A DNA stretch of 64,000 bases, from contig CAWJFY010000007.1 of the NCBI GenBank assembly GCA_963842295.1, positions 62,001 to 126,000 of the forward strand, given 5' to 3'. This stretch comes from JAJNBA01 sp963842295 (GTDB lineage Bacteria; Actinomycetota; UBA4738; HRBIN12). Below the pieces are notes generated by a model. It saw nothing but the letters and a program-made list of their open reading frames with translations. It did no database searches and was not told the DNA's origin. Of the stretch, positions 60,970 through 64,000 are shown piece after piece. A program made the position numbers and the translations under genes. Within the stretch, counting starts at the first letter, position 1. Each line of letters opens with the position of its first letter.

Positions 60970-60997
60970 AGCGCTCTACCAGCTGAGCTATGGGCCC
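60925..60997 (-). tRNA. tRNA-Ala(GGC)
   Basis: Seventy-three bases on the minus strand. Acceptor GGGCCCA pairs with TGGGTCC, the D-arm is GCTCAGCTGGTAGAGC, the anticodon arm CTTGG-CTGGCAG-CCAAG gives anticodon GGC, and the T-arm is AGGGGTTCGAATCCCCT. CCA is not encoded. It starts 13 bases after rsfS and is likely co-transcribed. Its 3' part is the att site. Confidence 0.95.
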
Positions 60998-61010
60998 GGA
61001 GAGGCCGAGT

Positions 61011-61421
61011 CTAACGGGCGGAGGAAACCGCGTCCGTCTCTTCCCAATCGAGCCGGGGAGCGTCGCGCCACAGTCGTTCGAGGTCGTAGAAGGCGCGCTC
61101 CTCCGGTCCGAAGACGTGCACCACCACGTCGATGTAGTCGAGGAGCCACCAGCCCGCGTCGCCTTCGCCTTCGCGCCGCGCCGGGCGGACATCGAGATTG
61201 TCCTTCAAGACGCGCTCGATCTCGTCGACCACCGACTTGACCTGGCGGGTGGATCCCGCCGTACAGATCACGAAGTGATCCGTGATCACGATCAGCTCGC
61301 TGACGTTCAGGATGACGATGTCCTGGGCCTGCTTCGACGAGGCGGCTCGGGCGGCTGCGGTGGCCGTGTCGCGGCTCGGCGGGATCCGCCCGCCTCCCCG
61401 TTCCTGGTCCGTGCCCGTCAC
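61011..61421 (-). CDS. rsfS: Ribosome silencing factor RsfS
   Basis: Binds ribosomal protein uL14 and blocks subunit joining during starvation. The 136-residue protein has KQAQDIVILNVSELIVITDH, the EGEGDAGWWLLDYIDVVVHV core and FGPEERAFYDLERLW. GTG 61421 overlaps the preceding stop (GTGA). In the usual nadD-lytR-rsfS order. Confidence 0.95.
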   Translation of the reverse strand: MTGTDQERGGGRIPPSRDTATAAARAASSKQAQDIVILNVSELIVITDHFVICTAGSTRQVKSVVDEIERVLKDNLDVRPARREGEGDAGWWLLDYIDVVVHVFGPEERAFYDLERLWRDAPRLDWEETDAVSSAR

Positions 61422-62488
61422 CCGGTGAAGTCCTCCCCTACGACGATCGTGATGTCTCCGATACCCGATGGTACCTGCGAGACGCGGACGCGCCCCACCC
61501 CGAGCGCCCTCTTGATGCGGCGAGCATCGGCGATGGCGCCGTCGCTGTTCGCGACCACGCGCGTTCGCGCGTACCCGAACAGGTCGGCGTTCTGCGACAG
61601 CACCACGCGGAACCCCAGCGGCAAGAGGACCGCCGCGACGTCCTGACCCAGGCCCGGGGCTCCGGACCCGTTCTGCACGATCACCGGCACGGGGGTCCGG
61701 GATCCGAACAGTCGCGTGACCTGCCTGTCGAGATCCGGCTGGCGCGGCACGGTGACGCTCCCCGCGACGGTCAGCGTCGGGAACGCGGCGATCGCCGCGC
61801 CGCGAGCGCCTCTCAGCACGCGTCGGACGCCGGCGATACCCTCCGTCTCGGCCAGATCCTCCCCGCCGAGTCGGACGCGCCCCCGCAGGAGCGCTTGCAC
61901 GACCGAGGCCCAACGGGCTTCGGCGCCGTCCTCCTCCAGGCTGAGCAGGGCAACGACCTGCTCGCCCGACAAGCGGGCAGCGCCGGGGCCGAGGTTCCCT
62001 GCCTCTGTCACGTAGAACCCGGGCACCTCCACGCGGATCCCCCCGCCTCGATCCACCACGTCCGAGAGTCCTTCCAGATCCATCACGGCCACGTGCTCCG
62101 CCCACGCCCCGAACGTGTTGGACACCGCGACGCGAACGGTCTCGGCGCCCAACCCGGCGACATCCGACGCCATCACCTCGCCCTCGCCGGGCACCGTGAG
62201 CATGAGATCGAAGGGCACGCTGAAGAACCCGGGCCGCCGATCCCCGCGACCGTCGCCGATCAGGGCCAGCAACGGATCGTGGGTGCCGACCACCTGCAGG
62301 ATGAGAAGCTCCGACGCCCCCGGGGCTCGACCGGCCCCGTCCGTCCCGCCGGGGTCACGTCCGGCCGCGTCGCCGAGGCGCGACACGCCGTACGCGCCGG
62401 CTGCCACCAGCGCCACGGCTGCGACCGCCGCCGCGGCTCGGCGACGCCGCACGGCGGCGTGTCGCGAGGCTCTCGTCGCCGCCGTCAT
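61418..62488 (-). CDS. LCP/LytR_C-domain membrane protein
   Basis: A 356-residue protein with one N-terminal membrane helix (AAAAVAAVALVAAGAYGVSRL), an LCP-like central domain (HVAVMDLEGLSDVVDRGGGI) and a C-terminal LytR_C domain (VPVIVQNGSGAPGLGQDVAA). LCP enzymes attach polymers to peptidoglycan; the conserved arginines of active LCP enzymes are not all visible, so activity is uncertain. ATG 62488 overlaps the nadD stop. The same gene is found between nadD and rsfS in many actinobacteria. Confidence 0.85.
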   Translation of the reverse strand: MTAATRASRHAAVRRRRAAAAVAAVALVAAGAYGVSRLGDAAGRDPGGTDGAGRAPGASELLILQVVGTHDPLLALIGDGRGDRRPGFFSVPFDLMLTVPGEGEVMASDVAGLGAETVRVAVSNTFGAWAEHVAVMDLEGLSDVVDRGGGIRVEVPGFYVTEAGNLGPGAARLSGEQVVALLSLEEDGAEARWASVVQALLRGRVRLGGEDLAETEGIAGVRRVLRGARGAAIAAFPTLTVAGSVTVPRQPDLDRQVTRLFGSRTPVPVIVQNGSGAPGLGQDVAAVLLPLGFRVVLSQNADLFGYARTRVVANSDGAIADARRIKRALGVGRVRVSQVPSGIGDITIVVGEDFTG

Positions 62489-63072
62489 CGGTACAAGCCC
62501 GCCTTCTCGATGTAGCTCTTCACGCCCTCGGGCACCAGGTACCGGATCGGCCCTCCCGCTTGCACGCGGGCACGGATGTCGGTCGAGGAGATCGCGAGTG
62601 CCGGGATGTTCATCACGGTGATGGCGTCCTTCGCTGCACCGGGCACCTCGAATCCGGCCATGTCGTAGCCCGGCCGCGTCGCGGCGATGAAGCGGGCGAG
62701 CTCGAACAGCTCCGCCGCCTGCTTCCACTGGATCATCTCGAGGATCGCGTCCGCACCGGTGACGAAGAAGAGATCGGCATCGAGATCCTCCTTCAGCGAG
62801 CGGAGCGTCTCGACCGTGTACGTCGGCCCGTCGCGGTCCACCTCGATCCGAGAGACGGAGAACAGGGGATTGCTCGCCGTCGCGATCACCGTCATGAGGT
62901 AGCGGTCCTCGGCCGGCGAGACGACCTCGTGTTCCTTCATCCAGGGTCGGCCGGTCGGTACGAAGAGCACGCCCTCGAGCTCGAACTGCTCGAGCGCTTC
63001 CTCTGCCGTCACGAGGTGGCCGTAATGGATCGGATCGAACGTCCCGCCCATCACCCCCAGGCGTCGTCCCAC
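62485..63072 (-). CDS. nadD: Nicotinate-mononucleotide adenylyltransferase
   Basis: Makes nicotinate adenine dinucleotide in NAD synthesis. The 195-residue protein has the GGTFDPIHYGHL nucleotide-binding motif at residues 9-20 and ISSTDIRARV near the end. Length and order are normal. Confidence 0.96.
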   Translation of the reverse strand: MGRRLGVMGGTFDPIHYGHLVTAEEALEQFELEGVLFVPTGRPWMKEHEVVSPAEDRYLMTVIATASNPLFSVSRIEVDRDGPTYTVETLRSLKEDLDADLFFVTGADAILEMIQWKQAAELFELARFIAATRPGYDMAGFEVPGAAKDAITVMNIPALAISSTDIRARVQAGGPIRYLVPEGVKSYIEKAGLYR

Positions 63073-63081
63073 GTGCGAATC

Positions 63082-63534
63082 CTACGGCCGGTCGGCGCCC
63101 CGCTCCAGGAAGGCCCGCAGATCGGGCAGATGCTCCTCGTAGTGCCTGGGGCCCGATTCCTCGAACCATTCCCAGGCGCTCGCATCCACGTCGGTGAGCC
63201 CGATGAAGACCTGGCGCATCGCCAGACGCCCTTTCGCGAAGCGGATCCGAACGATGTCCTCGTCGAGTCCCCGCCCCTGTTCGAACCACTCCTCGTTGAG
63301 GGCCTGGGTGTCTGGATCGCTCTCCCGATGCGTGCCGGCGGCGATCCGCCCGAGGACCGTGGCGGCCTCCTCGAACCAGGCCGCGACGTGGTACATCACG
63401 TCTTTCGGCGACCATCCTTCGTCCGTGACCGACGGCTCGTCGAACCGCTCGGGCGGCACGTCCCCGAAGACCTCGGTGAGGGCGAGCCATCCACGGTCCT
63501 CGTCCGCGAGCAGTCGTTCGACGTCCATGCTCAT
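63082..63534 (-). CDS. DinB-like / maleylpyruvate isomerase-type protein
   Basis: A 150-residue four-helix-bundle candidate. Landmarks are ERFDEPSVTDEGWSPKDVMY then HVAAWFEEAATVLG, with histidines suited to a metal site. ATG 63534 (or 63528) gives the usual length; upstream starts run into obg. Could be a thiol-dependent enzyme of the DinB_2/ClbS type. Gene lies between obg and nadD. Confidence 0.72.
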   Translation of the reverse strand: MSMDVERLLADEDRGWLALTEVFGDVPPERFDEPSVTDEGWSPKDVMYHVAAWFEEAATVLGRIAAGTHRESDPDTQALNEEWFEQGRGLDEDIVRIRFAKGRLAMRQVFIGLTDVDASAWEWFEESGPRHYEEHLPDLRAFLERGADRP

Positions 63535-63544
63535 GATCTTGGTC

Positions 63545-64000
63545 TCACCCCTCCGCACGGTTCGCCGGGGGATCGGCGTCCGGAAGGAACTCGAAGGCGC
63601 GATCGGAGATGCGGATCTCGTCGCCGCTGCGTGCACCGGCCTTCGCGAGCTGTCGCTCGACGCCTTCCTTGATCAGCCGCCGCTGGAGTCGTGTGAGCTG
63701 CCGTTCGTCGTCGAGGTCCGTCTCCCGGACCCAGCGCTCGACGTTGCGCCCGCTGACCCGCCAGCCGCCGTCCTCACGCTCCACGGTGAACCGGGGTCTG
63801 CCGGGCCGGAGCACGACGAAGGGCGTACGCGCGGGCTGCTCAGAGGCCGCCTGGCGCGAGAGCCGTTCCAGCTGCGCCGCGAGGAGATCCATCCCATCGC
63901 CCGTCACGGCCGAGACGGGCAGCGCGCGGATCCCGTCCGCCGCTGTCTGCGGGTCCTCCACGAGGTCCGCCTTGGTGCCCACGACGATCGAGGGCCGTTC
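63545..64000 (-). CDS. obg: GTPase Obg/CgtA, C-terminal part (cut by window edge)
   Basis: The 5' part lies beyond the window. What remains is the end of the G domain with the G4-like GTKADL and the G5 region LPVSAVTGDG, then a C-terminal OCT domain (VSGRNVERWVRETDLDDERQ; SGDEIRISDRAFEFLPD). Obg assists 50S assembly and stringent-response control. The stop is at 63545. Order obg-DinB-nadD is typical. Confidence 0.92.
   Translation of the reverse strand, partial: ERPSIVVGTKADLVEDPQTAADGIRALPVSAVTGDGMDLLAAQLERLSRQAASEQPARTPFVVLRPGRPRFTVEREDGGWRVSGRNVERWVRETDLDDERQLTRLQRRLIKEGVERQLAKAGARSGDEIRISDRAFEFLPDADPPANRAEG

Overview
The window is GC-rich, with tightly packed genes and many ATGA/GTGA start-stop overlaps. 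Its core gene order (obg, nadD, LytR-type, rsfS; leuS, comEA, comEC, holA, rpsT, lepA, hemW, hrcA, dnaJ, phoH, ybeY, era, deoC), a CIRCE operator, an F420-type LLM oxidoreductase and a PASTA protein point to an uncultured, probably deep-branching member of the Actinomycetota. That assignment is inference from gene content; no rRNA is present.

Region 1 (1-30969) is core chromosome. It holds a minus-strand housekeeping run (hrcA-dnaJ-HIT-phoH-ybeY-CNNM/CBS-cdd-era, then deoC), a sulfatase with a coupled zinc-ribbon membrane protein, an ECF sigma factor with a membrane partner, hemW (frame-disrupted), lepA, rpsT, holA-comEC-comEA (DNA uptake and replication), a second ECF sigma factor paired with a kelch-repeat membrane protein, leuS, two PH-domain membrane proteins, a PAS-PAS-GGDEF-EAL protein, a saccharopine-dehydrogenase-like enzyme and an LLM oxidoreductase. 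Region 3 (60925-64000) is core again: tRNA-Ala(GGC), rsfS, an LCP/LytR_C protein, nadD, a DinB-like protein and the 3' part of obg.

Region 2 (about 31-60.9 kb) is accessory DNA between the two core blocks. It is rich in small membrane, secreted and repeat proteins, a histone-H1-like protein, a second sulfatase, and at least nine intact or broken copies of one ~69-codon helix-turn-helix gene, all on the minus strand. Its right part (50134-60969) is an integrative element of about 10.8 kb bounded by perfect 46-bp copies of the 3' part of tRNA-Ala(GGC). A tyrosine integrase lies next to the intact tRNA, and the element also carries a winged-helix replication-type protein, a frame-disrupted HK97-type capsid gene and an HNH nuclease, a layout like the small phiRv-type prophages of mycobacteria. 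A decayed copy of the same end (att-like core, a shared GAACCGCG block and an inverted repeat) lies at 32884-32949, and a possible integrase N-terminus sits just left of the 50-kb att copy. I infer that two related elements entered the same tRNA one after the other.

Many genes in the accessory region, and hemW in the core, are split by single-base frameshifts although all reading-frame pieces look intact. Some of this is probably assembly error rather than decay; each case is marked.
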